A stretch of DNA of 51,813 nucleotides from positions 1 through 51,813 of the forward strand of contig CALVCO010000007.1 of assembly GCA_944326095.1 (NCBI GenBank). Direction: 5' to 3'. The stretch's first letter is position 1. Every line of letters begins with the position of its first letter. The position numbers were made by a program, and so were the translations under genes. Shown here piece by piece: positions 1 to 10,761 of the stretch. The DNA is from an uncultured Erysipelotrichaceae bacterium (GTDB lineage Bacteria; Bacillota_I; Bacilli_A; Erysipelotrichales; Erysipelotrichaceae). The notes under the pieces are model-generated. The model was not told where the DNA came from, did no database searches, and saw only the letters and a list, made by a program, of their open reading frames with translations.

Positions 1-42
1 ATATAGCTATGCTTGCCATAGTGAAACTAGCAAGTTGCCAGG
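1..42 (+). rRNA. rrf: 5S ribosomal RNA, 3' end only
   Basis: The first 42 bases end in GTTGCCAGGT, and the stretch from about position 19 resembles the conserved 3' end of bacterial 5S rRNA (GTGAGAGTAGGACGTTGCCAGGC type). The 5' part lies outside the window. A rho-independent terminator follows six bases later, as expected at the end of an rRNA operon. The match is by memory of the 5S consensus, over a short stretch. Confidence 0.72.
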
Positions 43-48
43 TTATTT

Positions 49-75
49 CCACCTTCTATTTAGGTGGATTTTTTT
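49..75 (+). terminator. rho-independent terminator of the rRNA operon
   Basis: A 6-bp stem (49-54 CCACCT with 62-67 AGGTGG) and a 7-base loop are followed by a run of seven T. It lies just after the 5S 3' end. Confidence 0.85.
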
Positions 76-306
76 ATATACTTAATCCTAATTTGTACAT
101 CAGGAGAAGGTTGGTATCAAGAAGAAGGTAAACTAGCTCAAAGTTTAACAGCAGGAACAGTTGTAGTAATTCAACCAGGAGTTAAACATTGGCATGGTGC
201 AAAGAAAGATAGTTTGTTTTTCCATATTGCTTTTGATATACCAGGAGTAGATCAAAGTAATGAATGGTTAGAAAAAGTTAGTGATAAAGTTTATAACAAC
301 CTTTAG
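64..306 (+). pseudogene. C-terminal remnant of a cupin-domain protein
   Basis: From about base 90 the translation reads like the second half of a small cupin (ICTSGEGWYQEEGK, then a VVVIQPGVKHWHGA strand with the HWH metal-binding type motif, then FHIAFD and SNEWLEKVSD). This matches the C-terminus of the cupin/carboxymuconolactone-decarboxylase-associated family. The N-terminal half, including the first cupin motif, is missing. The open frame instead begins inside the rRNA terminator at a GTG without a ribosome binding site. It is therefore a truncated remnant fused to the rRNA operon end. Its last codons run into the next broken gene at 281, so at least two deletions shaped this stretch. 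Confidence 0.7.
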
Positions 307-779
307 TATAATTCTTACAACTATTTGTTGTATATTATTGGTGAATGGTTGTAGTCAAACAATAGAAAGCCAAGAAATAACTACTCCATCTATAAATAAA
401 GAAATAATTAATCAAGAAATTATGGAGGAAAATATTATGTATGTAAAAGATGGTAATAAAACATTTGAGGCAACATTAGTTGATAATTTCTACCCAAGCT
501 TTAAAAGAACTATTGTCTAAAGGACCATTAACTATTGATATGCAAGATTATGCTAATATGGAGAAAGTAGGAACTATTGGACAAAGTCTTCCTACAAATG
601 GTGAACCAATTTCTACAGAGGCTGGGGATATCATTTTATATCAATGCCATAATTTAGTAATCTATTATGGAAATAATAGTTGGAATTTAACACGAATTGG
701 AAAAATTGAGAATGTAACTAGTGAAGAATTATTAGCTGTCTTAGGTGATGGTAATATTTCGGTTACATTTAGTTTATAA
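281..779 (+). pseudogene. frameshifted cyclophilin-like lipoprotein
   Basis: Two frames together make one protein. The first (281-about 489) has a hydrophobic leader ending in the lipobox-like LVNGC, a polar linker and the start of a domain (YVKDGNKTFEATLVDN). The second (about 490-779) continues with STQALKELL, GPLTIDMQDYANMEKVG, GDIILYQ, NLVIYYGNNSWNLTRIGKI and a VLGDG end, typical of the cyclophilin-like fold lipoproteins of Firmicutes. The frames join if one T is removed from the TTT at 487-489, giving DN-STQALKELL, so a single-base insertion broke the gene. The GTG at 281 has no clear ribosome site and overlaps the cupin remnant, suggesting the original start was also lost. Confidence 0.72.
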
Positions 780-793
780 AAGTGAAAAAATCC

Positions 794-822
794 TTGACAA
801 ATCTATGGATTATTGGTATTAT
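794..822 (+). promoter_or_regulatory. sigma-A type promoter of the rplJL operon
   Basis: A consensus -35 box TTGACA (794-799) is followed after a 17-bp spacer by TATTAT (817-822). Transcription would begin near 829, at the start of the L10 leader. Confidence 0.85.
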
Positions 823-828
823 TACCGC

Positions 829-936
829 GTTATCAATATACCATAGACAGTAACGGCGCAAGCTTAATAATGTTACCGAGGTAAAGAATAGTTATATGAA
901 CATTCAACCCTTACTGTCTATAAGTAGGGGTTTTTT
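829..936 (+). promoter_or_regulatory. L10 leader (rplJL autoregulatory attenuator)
   Basis: The untranslated leader upstream of rplJ carries the CCGAGGTAA core seen in Rfam-type L10 leaders. Two mutually exclusive stems are visible. Bases 843-853 (ATAGACAGTAA) pair perfectly with 911-921. Alternatively 906-914 (AACCCTTAC) pairs with 924-932 (one G-U) to give a terminator followed by a T-run. In the known family the L10(L12)4 complex binds the leader and tunes read-through of rplJL. Which conformer the protein stabilises here cannot be read from the sequence. Confidence 0.85.
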
Positions 937-981
937 ATTACTAAAGTGTATATTGAAAACAAAAAATACGGAGGTAAAGCG

Positions 982-1560
982 ATGAATCAAGCGGTATTAG
1001 AAGCTAAAAAACAAACGGTTGCTGAAGTTAGCGAAAAATTCAAAAATTGCGGTTCAGCTGTTGTTGTTGAGTATCGTGGATTAAGTGTTGCGGATGTTAC
1101 AGATCTAAGACGTCAATTGCGTGCCGAAGAAGTTGAGTTTAAAGTATACAAGAATTCAATTACTACCCGTGCTGCACAGGCTGCTGGATTTGATGAACTT
1201 ACGGAACATTTAGTTGGGCCAAACGCTGTTGCATTCTCTAGTGATGCAGTTGCGCCTAGCCGTATCTTAGCAAAGTTTGCTAAAAAACATGATGCATTAG
1301 TTTTAAAGGGTGGTGTCGTTGAAGGTAAAGTTGTTGGCGTTGACACTATCAAAGAATTATCAAGCTTGCCAAACAGAGAAGGTATGTTAAGCATGTTACT
1401 AAGCTGCTTACAATCACCTGTAAGAAGTTTCGCTTGTGTTGTTAAGGCTGTTGCCGATGCAAAAGAAGATGGAATTTTCAATGTAGCAAGCACTACTGAA
1501 GCTGCTGCTGAAACAGCAGAAGCTAGCCAAGAAGCTGCAACTGAAGCAGCAAGTGAATAA
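982..1560 (+). CDS. rplJ: 50S ribosomal protein L10
   Basis: This 192-residue protein is the ribosomal stalk base. It binds 23S rRNA and anchors L7/L12 dimers that recruit translation GTPases. The start is set at ATG 982 because GGAGG lies at 970-974; an upstream in-frame ATG at 946 falls inside the leader next to the attenuator and lacks such a site. The N-terminal motif [29 protein letters not shown] and the [10 protein letters not shown] segment are typical of L10. The C-terminal tail ([19 protein letters not shown]) is an Ala/Glu-rich extension longer than in Bacillus. The gene is followed 17 bases later by rplL in one operon, controlled by the L10 leader upstream. Confidence 0.97.
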   Translation: MNQAVLEAKKQTVAEVSEKFKNCGSAVVVEYRGLSVADVTDLRRQLRAEEVEFKVYKNSITTRAAQAAGFDELTEHLVGPNAVAFSSDAVAPSRILAKFAKKHDALVLKGGVVEGKVVGVDTIKELSSLPNREGMLSMLLSCLQSPVRSFACVVKAVADAKEDGIFNVASTTEAAAETAEASQEAATEAASE

Positions 1561-1577
1561 TTAGGAGGAAAATAGAA

Positions 1578-1949
1578 ATGGCAAAATTATCACATGAAGA
1601 TATTCTATCTTATTTAGAAGAAGCTACTATTCTTGAATTGAATGACTTAGTAAAAGCTATCGAAGAAAAATTTGGTGTTACTGCTGCTGCTCCTGTAGCT
1701 GTAGCTGCTCCAGTTGAAGAAGAAGCTGCTAAGGGTCCTACAAGCGTTAATGTTGTGTTAACTGCACCTGGTGATAGCAAAGTTGGCGTTATCAAAGTTG
1801 TTAGAGAAATCACTGGCTTAGGCTTAGTAGATGCTAAGGGCTTAGTTGACAAATGTCCATCAGTTATCAAAGAAAATGTACCTACTGAAGAAGCTGAAGC
1901 TATTAAGAAAAAGCTTATGGATGCTGGTGCAAGCGTTGAATTCAAATAA
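1578..1949 (+). CDS. rplL: 50S ribosomal protein L7/L12
   Basis: This 123-residue stalk protein forms dimers on L10 and contacts EF-Tu and EF-G. The N-terminal dimerisation domain (residues 1-30) is followed by an Ala/Pro-rich hinge (about 36-52) and the globular C-terminal domain with [16 protein letters not shown] and [10 protein letters not shown]. The ribosome site TTAGGAGGA is at ideal spacing. It is co-transcribed with rplJ and ends in a strong hairpin terminator at 1978, which probably makes stalk protein mRNA more abundant than the downstream rpoBC message. Confidence 0.97.
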   Translation: MAKLSHEDILSYLEEATILELNDLVKAIEEKFGVTAAAPVAVAAPVEEEAAKGPTSVNVVLTAPGDSKVGVIKVVREITGLGLVDAKGLVDKCPSVIKENVPTEEAEAIKKKLMDAGASVEFK

Positions 1950-1977
1950 GAATTTAGTCGAATTTAGTATTTAAGAG

Positions 1978-2001
1978 GCCGAAATTTGATTTCGGCTTTT
2001 T
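1978..2001 (+). terminator. rho-independent terminator after rplL
   Basis: An 8-bp stem GCCGAAAT (1978-1985) with ATTTCGGC (1989-1996) is followed by five T. Some read-through into the methyltransferase and rpoBC is likely, as in other Firmicutes. Confidence 0.9.
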
Positions 2002-2024
2002 GCCCCTAGAAAAGGATTATAAAT

Positions 2025-2636
2025 ATGAGTCATTATTATACGGATAATACGAATCTAGCACAAAACCGGAAGGAAATTTCTTTCCGGTTTTCGGGCATTA
2101 ATTTTTCCTTTATTACTGATAATGGTGTATTTAGCAAAACCGAAGTTGACTTTGGTACTTGGGTCTTGCTTGATACTCTAAAAAATAAAGAACTTAAAGG
2201 GAAAATATTAGATCTTGGATGTGGATATGGAGTAGTTGGTATCGTATTAAAAACATTATTTAAGTTATGTGATTTAACTAGTGTAGATATTAATCCTCGA
2301 GCAGTGGAATTAGCTAAACTTAATTATCCTTTAAATAATGTTGAAGGTAATTGTTTTGTTAGTAACATTTATGAAAATGTTGAAGGTAAGTTTAGTCATA
2401 TAGTAACTAATCCGCCAATAAGAGCTGGAAAGGTTGTTATATATCAAATGTTTGAGGAAGCTTATACCCATCTTGAAGATAATGGGTGCTTATGGGTGGT
2501 TATAAGAAAAGCCCAAGGTGCTAAAAGTGCTATTACTAAAATTAATGAAGTTTTTGGTAATTGTGAAACAATAAGAAAAGAAAAAGGATATTTTATATTA
2601 AAAGCTAAAAAAGTTGACAAGTTGACAATGCTTTGA
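2025..2636 (+). CDS. class I SAM-dependent methyltransferase, RsmC/YbxB-like
   Basis: The 203-residue protein has a Rossmann methyltransferase core: SAM motif ILDLGCGYGVVGI near residues 61-73, acidic motif VDINPRAVELAKLN, and the catalytic NPPIRAGK motif typical of RsmC-type 16S rRNA guanine-N2 methyltransferases. It is about the length of Bacillus YbxB, which occupies the same position between rplL and rpoB. That conserved neighbourhood supports a role in rRNA modification. The ribosome site AAAGGAT is weak. Substrate specificity (G1207) is known for E. coli RsmC, which is a two-domain protein, so the assignment by family is an inference here. Confidence 0.88.
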   Translation: MSHYYTDNTNLAQNRKEISFRFSGINFSFITDNGVFSKTEVDFGTWVLLDTLKNKELKGKILDLGCGYGVVGIVLKTLFKLCDLTSVDINPRAVELAKLNYPLNNVEGNCFVSNIYENVEGKFSHIVTNPPIRAGKVVIYQMFEEAYTHLEDNGCLWVVIRKAQGAKSAITKINEVFGNCETIRKEKGYFILKAKKVDKLTML

Positions 2637-2645
2637 TAATATAAT
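2614..2645 (+). promoter_or_regulatory. possible rpoB promoter, overlapping the 3' end of the methyltransferase gene
   Basis: TTGACA occurs twice (2614-2619 and 2622-2627) just before a perfect TATAAT (2640-2645). Neither pairing gives the ideal 17-bp spacer (20 and 12 bp). A GATAAT at 2635-2640 gives 15 bp from the first. The concentration of boxes suggests a promoter, but the active pair is unclear. Confidence 0.4.
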
Positions 2646-2668
2646 AAATTGCTAATAGTCTAAATATT

Positions 2669-2689
2669 AAGGGTATTTTTGCCCTTTTT
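2669..2689 (+). terminator. weak terminator or attenuator before rpoB
   Basis: AAGGG (2669-2673) pairs with CCCTT (2682-2686), followed by T. It is a short stem directly upstream of the rpoB ribosome site, placed to attenuate read-through from rplJL. Confidence 0.5.
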
Positions 2690-2722
2690 AGGCGTTATTT
2701 GAATGAAGAAAGGAAGGCATTC

Positions 2723-5700
2723 ATGAATAAAAAACAGTCATACCGCGTCGTGCAGCTAGGTAATAAAGCTACTAGAAGAGACTACTCTAAAGTAAGCGGT
2801 GAATTGGAATTACCTGATTTAGTAGAAATTCAAACAGCTTCATTTGAATGGTTCATGAAAGAAGGTATCCGTGAAGTATTCGAAGATATCTATCCTATTA
2901 CTAACTTTAATGAAAATATTCATTTAAAGTTCTTGGATTATGAATTTGGTGAACCAAAATATGATATTAATGAATCTAAATATCGTCAAACTAATTATGC
3001 AGCGCCTTTAAAAGCTAAAATGGAATTAGAAATGTATGATACCGAAACTGGTGAAGTATATTCTAAGTGGGAAGATGTATTCTTAGGAGAATTCCCAATT
3101 ATGACCGATACTGGTACCTTTATTATCAATGGTGCTGAACGTGTTATCGTATCACAAATTGTTAGATCTCCAGGTGCTTATTTTGATATTATTTCTGAAG
3201 ATAAGACAGGCCGTGATACTTATACTTCTGAATTGATTCCTAGCCGTGGTACTTGGTTGGAATTAATGTCTGATTCTAAGAAGGTGGCTTTAGGTCGTTT
3301 AATTAATGTTTCTATTGATAGAAAACGTAAAATTTTAAGTACTATTCTATTTAAAGCTATTGGTTTAAGCTTAAACTTAGAAAAAGGCGAAGATGCTTTT
3401 TCAACTAATGATATTAAGAAATTCTTGTCTAGTTTAGGATTAGAAGCTTTTGATGATGTTGTAGTTGATGGTGAACCTCGCGAATTCTTGAATTTATATA
3501 TGATGCTTTATACAGCAATTTTTGGTAATTATGAAGAAATTATCAATACTTTACAAGCTGATAAAGTTAAGACCACTAATGATGCTTTATTATATATTTA
3601 TGAAAACCAAAGAGCTGATGAAGTTCCAACATTAGATGGTTCATTTAATTTGATGAATGCTAAATTCTTTGATTATCGCCGTTATGATTTAAATAAAGCT
3701 GGTAGATTTAAATTAAATAAGAAACTAAGTATTATTGATCGTATGGAAAATAATATGTTAGGGGAAAATATTTATTCAGCTGAAGGTAAATTGTTATATA
3801 AAAAAGGTACTAAAATTACTAAAGTTGAAAGAAATGCTTTGAAGGATGAGGTTGCTAAGGGTATTTGTCAATTTGCTTTACCTTTTAATCATCGTTTCTC
3901 ACATCCAACTATTTCTACGATGAAGACTAGTTGGACTTCAGCATTAGTTGGTAGAATTTTGGCTAATGATCTTGATAGCGATGGTGTTCAATATGAAAAG
4001 GGTACAGTATTAAGTGCTCAAGATGTTGAAAAGATTGCCAAGGTATTTGATCAAGTTGAAGTATATGCTGGTATTGTTGCGAATGGTATTAAATTAACTA
4101 AAGATAATGTTCGTGCAGTATTAAATTATGGATCTAGACTTTATGTAGTAGGTAGATTTACCAAAGATGGTGAAGATGTTGTTAGTGAAGGTTTAGAACC
4201 TCTTCGTTATATTCCTGATGAAGATGTATATCCAGTTACTAGTGAAAATGAACAAACTATCGTTGATATGGTAAATGCCAATGAAGATATTACAATTTGG
4301 TGTGTTGGTGCTTGTGTACAAAGAATTAATGTAATGCAAGAAGATGGTCATATTGTTAAAGTTATTGGTAATGACCCACTTAATAAGAAGAAGACTATTT
4401 GCATATCTGATATGTATGCATTCTATAGCTATCAATTAAATATGTTAGATGGTGTTGGTAGTGTTGATGATATCGATATGCTTGGTAATCGAAGAATTCG
4501 TACTGTTGGTGAATTAATTCAAAATCAATTTAGAATTGGTTTATCAAGAATGGAAAGAGTTGTTAAGGAAAGAATGTCAATTAGTGAGATTAGTGCTTTA
4601 ACTCCTAAACAATTGACTAATATTCGTCCATTAACAGCAGCTATTAAAGAATTCTTCTCTAGTTCACAATTATCTCAATTCATGGACCAACAAAATCCAT
4701 TGGCTGAATTGACAAATAAACGTCGTATTAGTGCGTTAGGACCTGGTGGTTTGACTCGTGAGCGTGCAGGATTTGAAGTTCGTGACGTTCATAACTCACA
4801 CTATGGTCGTATCTGTCCTATTGAAACACCAGAAGGACCAAACATCGGTTTGATTTCTAACTTGACTACTTATGCGCGTGTTAATGAATATGGCTTTATT
4901 CAAACACCTTATCGTATAGTTAAAAAGGGTGGAATTGTTACTGATGAAGTAGTATATTTATCTGCTGATGAAGAAAATGATTATGTAATTGCCCAAGCAA
5001 ATGAAATCGTTGATGGTAAATTGACTGGTGATAAAGTAGTTGCTCGTATTGCGGGTGAAACAGTTATGGCTGATCGTGAAAGCGTTGAATTAGCTGACGT
5101 TAGTCCAAAACAAATTGTATCAGTTGCTACAGCTTGTATTCCATTCTTGGAAAATGATGACTGTACTCGTGCCTTAATGGGTGCTAACATGCAACGTCAA
5201 GCAGTTCCTCTATTAAGACCTAATTCTCCATATGTTGGTACGGGTATTGAACATCGTATTGCTAGAGATGCTGGTAGTGGTTTAGTTGCGACTGGTGATG
5301 GTATTGTTACATATGTAGATGCTGATCGTATTGAAGTACAAGAAGAAAATGGTACTAAAGTATATCAATTAACTAAATTTAGAAGAAGTAATGCTGGTAC
5401 ATGTTTGAATCAAAGACCTATTGTTGAAGATGGCGAACATGTTAAGCGTGGAGATATTTTGGCTGATGGTCCTTCTATGCAAAATGGAGAATTGGCTTTA
5501 GGTCAAAATGTTACAATTGCCTTCATGACATGGCATGGTTATAACTATGAAGACGCTATTATCATGTCTGAAAGAATGGTTCGTGAAGATGTTTATACTT
5601 CAATTCATATTGAAGAATATGAAATTGAATGTCGTGAAACAAAATTAGGTGAAGAAGAAATTACTCGTGATATTCCTAACGTAAGTGAAAGTTCATGTCG

Positions 5701-6841
5701 TTTCTTAGATTCTCGTGGTATTGTTATGCCTGGTGCAGAAGTTAAAGAAGGGGATATCTTAGTTGGCAAAGTAACACCTAAAGGACAATCAGAAGTTAGC
5801 CCTGAAGAAAAATTGTTATTAGCTATCTTTGGAGAAAAATCTCGTGAAGTTCGTGATAATTCATTGAAAGTTCCTCATGGTGGTGCTGGTATTGTTCATT
5901 CTATTCGTGTATTTAAACGTAGTGAAGGTCATGAACTACCTCCTGGAGTAAATGAGGTTGTTAAGGTTTATATCGTTCAAAAACGTAAGATTTCTGAAGG
6001 TGATAAGATGGCCGGAAGACATGGAAATAAGGGTGTTATTTCTAAGATCTTACCTATTGAAGATATGCCATATATGGCTGATGGTACACCAGTTGATATC
6101 ATGTTAAATCCATTTGGTGTTCCTTCACGTATGAATATTGGACAAGTATTAGAAATTCATTTAGGTATGGCAGCTAAAAAACTTGGTGTTAAGTTTGCTA
6201 CACCAGTATTTGACGGTATTTCTAATGAAGAATTAAAAGATATCATGGCAGAAGCTGGAGTAAGTCCTGATGGTAAACAAGTATTACATGATGGTAAGAC
6301 TGGTGAAGCTTATGATGAAAGAATTTCTGTTGGTGTTATGTATATGATTAAATTGGCTCACATGGTCGATGATAAATTACATGCTCGTGCTACAGGACCT
6401 TATAGTTTAGTAACTCAACAACCATTGGGTGGTAAAGCTCAAAATGGTGGTCAAAGATTTGGTGAAATGGAAGTTTGGGCATTGGAAGGCTATGGTGCCG
6501 CTCATACATTACAAGAAATCTTAACTATTAAATCTGATGATGTTATTGGCCGTACTAAGACTTATGAAGCAATCATCAAAGGTAAAGATATTCCAGAACC
6601 TGGTATTCCTGAATCATTTAGAGTTTTATTACATGAATTACAAGCTTTAGCTATCAATGTTAAGATGCTTGATGAAAATGGTAATGAACTTGATATGAAG
6701 AAGTTAGAAAAAGAAGAAGTTAGTGAAGAAATTGCGATGAGCATGGAAAATGTTCTAGGCAAAGAAGATAGTGAAGCACTAAGCATTCTTGATGAAGATG
6801 AAATCGAAGAAGCAGCAGCTGTAGGCTTTGATGAAGAATAA
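2723..6841 (+). CDS. rpoB: DNA-directed RNA polymerase subunit beta
   Basis: This is the catalytic beta subunit (1372 residues from ATG 2723, chosen because AGGAAGG lies five bases upstream; a TTG at 2699 is in frame but has no such site). Conserved landmarks include [26 protein letters not shown], the rifampicin region [50 protein letters not shown], and the C-terminal [23 protein letters not shown]. Asn occupies the position of E. coli His526 (codon 4715-4717, residue 665). The protein is clearly longer than Bacillus RpoB (about 1190). Most of the extra length lies between residues about 349 and 575, where a short module of the form [11 protein letters not shown]...VERNALKD recurs as [11 protein letters not shown]...VEKIAKV. 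Gene order with rpoC is canonical. Confidence 0.98.
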   Translation: MNKKQSYRVVQLGNKATRRDYSKVSGELELPDLVEIQTASFEWFMKEGIREVFEDIYPITNFNENIHLKFLDYEFGEPKYDINESKYRQTNYAAPLKAKMELEMYDTETGEVYSKWEDVFLGEFPIMTDTGTFIINGAERVIVSQIVRSPGAYFDIISEDKTGRDTYTSELIPSRGTWLELMSDSKKVALGRLINVSIDRKRKILSTILFKAIGLSLNLEKGEDAFSTNDIKKFLSSLGLEAFDDVVVDGEPREFLNLYMMLYTAIFGNYEEIINTLQADKVKTTNDALLYIYENQRADEVPTLDGSFNLMNAKFFDYRRYDLNKAGRFKLNKKLSIIDRMENNMLGENIYSAEGKLLYKKGTKITKVERNALKDEVAKGICQFALPFNHRFSHPTISTMKTSWTSALVGRILANDLDSDGVQYEKGTVLSAQDVEKIAKVFDQVEVYAGIVANGIKLTKDNVRAVLNYGSRLYVVGRFTKDGEDVVSEGLEPLRYIPDEDVYPVTSENEQTIVDMVNANEDITIWCVGACVQRINVMQEDGHIVKVIGNDPLNKKKTICISDMYAFYSYQLNMLDGVGSVDDIDMLGNRRIRTVGELIQNQFRIGLSRMERVVKERMSISEISALTPKQLTNIRPLTAAIKEFFSSSQLSQFMDQQNPLAELTNKRRISALGPGGLTRERAGFEVRDVHNSHYGRICPIETPEGPNIGLISNLTTYARVNEYGFIQTPYRIVKKGGIVTDEVVYLSADEENDYVIAQANEIVDGKLTGDKVVARIAGETVMADRESVELADVSPKQIVSVATACIPFLENDDCTRALMGANMQRQAVPLLRPNSPYVGTGIEHRIARDAGSGLVATGDGIVTYVDADRIEVQEENGTKVYQLTKFRRSNAGTCLNQRPIVEDGEHVKRGDILADGPSMQNGELALGQNVTIAFMTWHGYNYEDAIIMSERMVREDVYTSIHIEEYEIECRETKLGEEEITRDIPNVSESSCRFLDSRGIVMPGAEVKEGDILVGKVTPKGQSEVSPEEKLLLAIFGEKSREVRDNSLKVPHGGAGIVHSIRVFKRSEGHELPPGVNEVVKVYIVQKRKISEGDKMAGRHGNKGVISKILPIEDMPYMADGTPVDIMLNPFGVPSRMNIGQVLEIHLGMAAKKLGVKFATPVFDGISNEELKDIMAEAGVSPDGKQVLHDGKTGEAYDERISVGVMYMIKLAHMVDDKLHARATGPYSLVTQQPLGGKAQNGGQRFGEMEVWALEGYGAAHTLQEILTIKSDDVIGRTKTYEAIIKGKDIPEPGIPESFRVLLHELQALAINVKMLDENGNELDMKKLEKEEVSEEIAMSMENVLGKEDSEALSILDEDEIEEAAAVGFDEE

Positions 6842-6855
6842 GGAGGAATTGTTAA

Positions 6856-9800
6856 ATGAATATAAATAAATTTAGCGCAATGCAAGTTGGTTTAGCATCT
6901 CCTGAACGTATTCGTGAATGGTCATATGGTGAGGTTAAAAAGCCAGAGACTATCAATTATCGTTCACAAAAGCCTGAAAGAGATGGATTATACTGCGAAA
7001 GAATTTTCGGTCCTAGTAAAGACTGGGAATGTAGCTGTGGTAAGTATAAGAAAGTAAGATATGAAGGCGTTGTTTGTGATAAATGTGGAGTAGAAATTAC
7101 TAAGTCTAGCGTTCGTCGTGAACGTATGGGTCATATTGAATTAGCTGCTCCAGTAGCTCATATTTGGTATTTAAGAGGCATTCCTAGCCGTATGAGTTTA
7201 CTATTGAATATCACGCCTAAACAATTGGAAGAAATCGTTTATTTCGTTAGTAAGGTTGTAGTTGATCCTCGTGATACTAATCTTGCTTATAAACAAATTT
7301 TATCTGAACGTGAATATCGTGAAAATTTAGCAATCTATGGACCTGGAAGCTTTGTAGCTTTAACAGGTGCTGAAGCTATCAAGACTTTACTTGAAGAAGT
7401 AGATCTTGAAAAAGAACATGATATGATTGCGAAAGAATTGGAAAAGGCAACTGGTGATAAACGTAAGAAATTAATTAAACGTTTAGAAACTGTGGATGCT
7501 TTTAGAAATAGTGATAATCGTCCAGAATGGATGATCTTAACAGCACTTCCAGTTATTCCACCTGATTTAAGACCAATGTTACAACTTGATGGTGGAAGAT
7601 TTGCTACAAGTGATTTAAATGATTTATATCGTCGTGTTATTACGCGTAATAATCGTTTGAAAAAATTATTAGAATTAGGTACACCTGCTATTATCGTGCA
7701 AAATGAAAAACGTATGTTGCAAGAAGCAGTAGATGCTTTAATTGATAATGGTAGAAGAAGTAAACCTATTACTGGTGCTGGAGGACGTGCTTTAAAATCT
7801 TTAAGTCATAGCTTAAAGGGTAAACAAGGACGTTTCCGTCAAAACTTATTAGGAAAACGTGTTGACTTCTCTGGTCGTTCAGTTATTGCCGTTGGACCAG
7901 ATTTGAAGATGTATCAATGTGGTATTCCTCGTGAAATGGCTATTCAATTATATAAACCATTTGTTATTAATGAACTAGTAAATCAAGAGATTGCTACAAA
8001 TCATAAAACAGCGGAAAAATTAATTGAAAGAATGGATGCACGTGTATGGGATGTTGTTGAACAAGTAATTGATAATCATCCAGTATTCTTAAACCGTGCA
8101 CCTACGCTACATAGATTAGGTATTCAAGCATTTAAACCAAAATTAGTTGAAGGTAGAGCTATTCGTCTACATCCATTAGTATGTACAGCATTTAATGCGG
8201 ACTTCGATGGTGACCAGATGGCTGTGCATTTACCTTTAAGTGAAGAAGCTTGTGCTGAAGCAGAAATTTTAATGTTAGGTTCTAATAATATCCTTTCACC
8301 TAAGGATGGTAAACCTATCGTTACTCCTTCACAAGACATGGTTCTTGGTAACTTCTACTTAAATATGGAAGAAACAGCTGATGAATTCCGTAAGAAAGCT
8401 GACTTTATCGAAAGCTTAGGAGATATTGAAACTGCTAAGATGTGGAGAAGATTTGCAGATAATGAAGGACATATCTTTAAGAGCCCTGATGAAGTTATGA
8501 TGGCTTATGATATGAAGATTGTTCATTTGCATACACGTATTGCCTTAAAAGCAAGCAGTTTGAAGAAAACATGCTTTAGCGAAAAACAAAATGAATCTTA
8601 TTTGATTACTACGGTTGGTAAGATTATATTCAATAGTATGTTCCCTAATGATTTCCCTTATATTAACCGTGTAACTAAGGAAAGCTTAGAAAATACTCCT
8701 GATTATGAATTTGTTCCAATGGGTACAAATATCAAGGAAGAGATTGCTAAGCGTGAGATTGCTCCAGAATTAAAGAAGAAGAATTTAGGTCAAGTAATTG
8801 CTGAAGTCTTCAATCGTTATGGTACTGAAGGTACTAGTGATATCTTGGATGCAATCAAAGATATGGGATTTAAATATTCTACAGTAGCTGGTATGACTGT
8901 TTCTTTGGCCGATATCAATGTTGCGCCTAATAAGCAAAAATATGTTGATGAAGGTAAGGCTAAATCTGATGTTATTCATACATTATTAGAACGTGGTTTA
9001 TTAACTCCTCAAGAATGGGAAAGACATTTCTCAGCTATTTGGGATAGTACTAAGAAACAAATTGGTGGTCAATTAATGGCTAGCTTACCTCGTATGAATC
9101 CAATCAATATGATGGCTGTTTCTGGTGCCCGTGGTAATGAATCACACTTTACCCAATTAGCTGGTATGCGTGGATTGATGGCTCGTCCTACACAATCTAA
9201 GTCTAAGAAGGGTTATCAACCTTCAGTTATCGAGGTTCCTATTTATTCATGTTTCCGTGAAGGTATGACCGTGTCTGAGTTCTTTATTTCTACCCATGGT
9301 GTGCGTAAAGGATTAACAGATACAGCATTAAAGACAGCAGAATCTGGATATTTAACAAGACGTTTAGTAGATGTTGCGCAAGATGTTATTGTTAATGAAG
9401 AAGATTGTGGTACAGATAAGGGTTATTTGGTAGAAGATATCGTCGACCAAAAGAACAATTCTATTATCGAATCTTTATATGATCGTTTAGTTGGTAGATT
9501 TACAAAATATGAAGTTGTAGATCCTAATACTAAAGAAGTAATTGTTGAAGCAGATACTTATATGGATGAAGCTATAGCTCAACGTATTGTAGATGCTGGT
9601 ATTAAACAAGTATATATCCGTAATATCTTTACTTGTGAAAGCAAGACTGGTGTATGTCAAAAATGTTATGGACGTAATATGGCAACTGGAAAGGTTGTTG
9701 AAACTGGTGAAGCTATTGGTATCATGGCAGCTCAATCTATTGGTGAACCTGGTACTCAGTTAACCATGCGTACTTTCCATACTGGTGGTGTTGCTTCAGG

Positions 9801-10689
9801 TAATGATGGTGATATCACTCAAGGTTTACCACGTGTTGAAGAATTATTTGAAGCTCGTTGTCCAAAACGTGTTGCTGTATTAGCTAAGATTAGTGGTGAA
9901 ATTACTGATATTCGTGAAATGGAATCTAAGACGGGTATGATCGTTGTAGTTTCTAATGAAACAGAATCTATTGAACATAAATGTGATTTAACTCAAACTA
10001 TTAGACCTTGGATTAAAGTTGGCACTCAAGTAAAAGCTGGTGAAAAACTTACTGAAGGTCAAATCGCACCAAAAGAATTATTAGCGGTAGCAGGTGTTCA
10101 AGAAGTTCAAAAATATATCTTGAAAGAAGTTAAGAAAGTTTATGCTGCTCAAGGTATTGAAATCAGTGATAAACATATCGAAGTTATGATTCGTCAAATG
10201 TTGAAGAAAGTAATCATTACTGATGGTGGTGATTCTGGATTGAGCGTTGGTCAAACTATTAGTTTATATCAAATGACTTTAATTAATGAACGCTTATTTG
10301 ATGAAGGTAAGACTCCTGCTAAATTTGGAGCAGTATTATTAGGTATCACTAAGGCTTCAGTTGAAACAGATTCCTTCTTATCGGCTGCTTCATTCCAAGA
10401 AACTACTAAAGTATTAACTGATGCAGCAATTAAAGGTAAGACTGACAATTTAACAGGTTTGAAAGAAAATGTTATTATTGGTAAGTTAATTCCTGCAGGT
10501 ACTGGAAGTAATTTCAATCGTGAGTCTAGTCATAGAATTGCTTTAAGAGCTACTCAATTAAAAGCTGAAAGAGAAGCTCGTAACTATCATCCAGATACTA
10601 AACCTCTACCAAAAGAAGTATTAGAAAATGGAAAAGATAGTGAAACAGGAGAAATTTATCAAGCTCCAGAAGCTAATACACAAGAATAA
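6856..10689 (+). CDS. rpoC: DNA-directed RNA polymerase subunit beta'
   Basis: This 1277-residue subunit carries the active-site magnesium motif NADFDGDQM (residues about 447-455). The N-terminal zinc ribbon has Cys at 59, 61, 74 and 77, and [20 protein letters not shown] forms part of the rudder/switch region. The bridge-helix/trigger-loop region includes [20 protein letters not shown]. The second zinc site is [14 protein letters not shown], with [28 protein letters not shown]. The start follows AAGGAGG at ideal spacing, 14 bases after rpoB, so the two are translationally close and co-transcribed. It is somewhat longer than the Bacillus protein. A strong terminator follows directly. Confidence 0.98.
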   Translation: MNINKFSAMQVGLASPERIREWSYGEVKKPETINYRSQKPERDGLYCERIFGPSKDWECSCGKYKKVRYEGVVCDKCGVEITKSSVRRERMGHIELAAPVAHIWYLRGIPSRMSLLLNITPKQLEEIVYFVSKVVVDPRDTNLAYKQILSEREYRENLAIYGPGSFVALTGAEAIKTLLEEVDLEKEHDMIAKELEKATGDKRKKLIKRLETVDAFRNSDNRPEWMILTALPVIPPDLRPMLQLDGGRFATSDLNDLYRRVITRNNRLKKLLELGTPAIIVQNEKRMLQEAVDALIDNGRRSKPITGAGGRALKSLSHSLKGKQGRFRQNLLGKRVDFSGRSVIAVGPDLKMYQCGIPREMAIQLYKPFVINELVNQEIATNHKTAEKLIERMDARVWDVVEQVIDNHPVFLNRAPTLHRLGIQAFKPKLVEGRAIRLHPLVCTAFNADFDGDQMAVHLPLSEEACAEAEILMLGSNNILSPKDGKPIVTPSQDMVLGNFYLNMEETADEFRKKADFIESLGDIETAKMWRRFADNEGHIFKSPDEVMMAYDMKIVHLHTRIALKASSLKKTCFSEKQNESYLITTVGKIIFNSMFPNDFPYINRVTKESLENTPDYEFVPMGTNIKEEIAKREIAPELKKKNLGQVIAEVFNRYGTEGTSDILDAIKDMGFKYSTVAGMTVSLADINVAPNKQKYVDEGKAKSDVIHTLLERGLLTPQEWERHFSAIWDSTKKQIGGQLMASLPRMNPINMMAVSGARGNESHFTQLAGMRGLMARPTQSKSKKGYQPSVIEVPIYSCFREGMTVSEFFISTHGVRKGLTDTALKTAESGYLTRRLVDVAQDVIVNEEDCGTDKGYLVEDIVDQKNNSIIESLYDRLVGRFTKYEVVDPNTKEVIVEADTYMDEAIAQRIVDAGIKQVYIRNIFTCESKTGVCQKCYGRNMATGKVVETGEAIGIMAAQSIGEPGTQLTMRTFHTGGVASGNDGDITQGLPRVEELFEARCPKRVAVLAKISGEITDIREMESKTGMIVVVSNETESIEHKCDLTQTIRPWIKVGTQVKAGEKLTEGQIAPKELLAVAGVQEVQKYILKEVKKVYAAQGIEISDKHIEVMIRQMLKKVIITDGGDSGLSVGQTISLYQMTLINERLFDEGKTPAKFGAVLLGITKASVETDSFLSAASFQETTKVLTDAAIKGKTDNLTGLKENVIIGKLIPAGTGSNFNRESSHRIALRATQLKAEREARNYHPDTKPLPKEVLENGKDSETGEIYQAPEANTQE

Positions 10690-10695
10690 TAAATT

Positions 10696-10725
10696 AGACC
10701 GTTGAAAATTCAGCGGTCTTTTTAT
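10696..10725 (+). terminator. rho-independent terminator after rpoC
   Basis: AGACCGTTGAA (10696-10706) pairs with TTCAGCGGTCT (10709-10719, one G-U), followed by TTTTT. It ends the rplJ-rpoC transcription region. Confidence 0.93.
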
Positions 10726-10761
10726 AAGTTTTGATATGTTATAATCTTTATGGTGATAAAA

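Noticed and set aside
946-981. Upstream ATG extending rplJ by 12 residues
   Set aside because: It lies in the leader without a ribosome site, whereas ATG 982 has GGAGG at good spacing and gives the normal L10 N-terminus.
1113-1945. Long minus-strand open frames opposite rplJ and rplL
   Set aside because: They mirror Ala/Val-rich codons of the ribosomal proteins and have no start signals or recognisable product.
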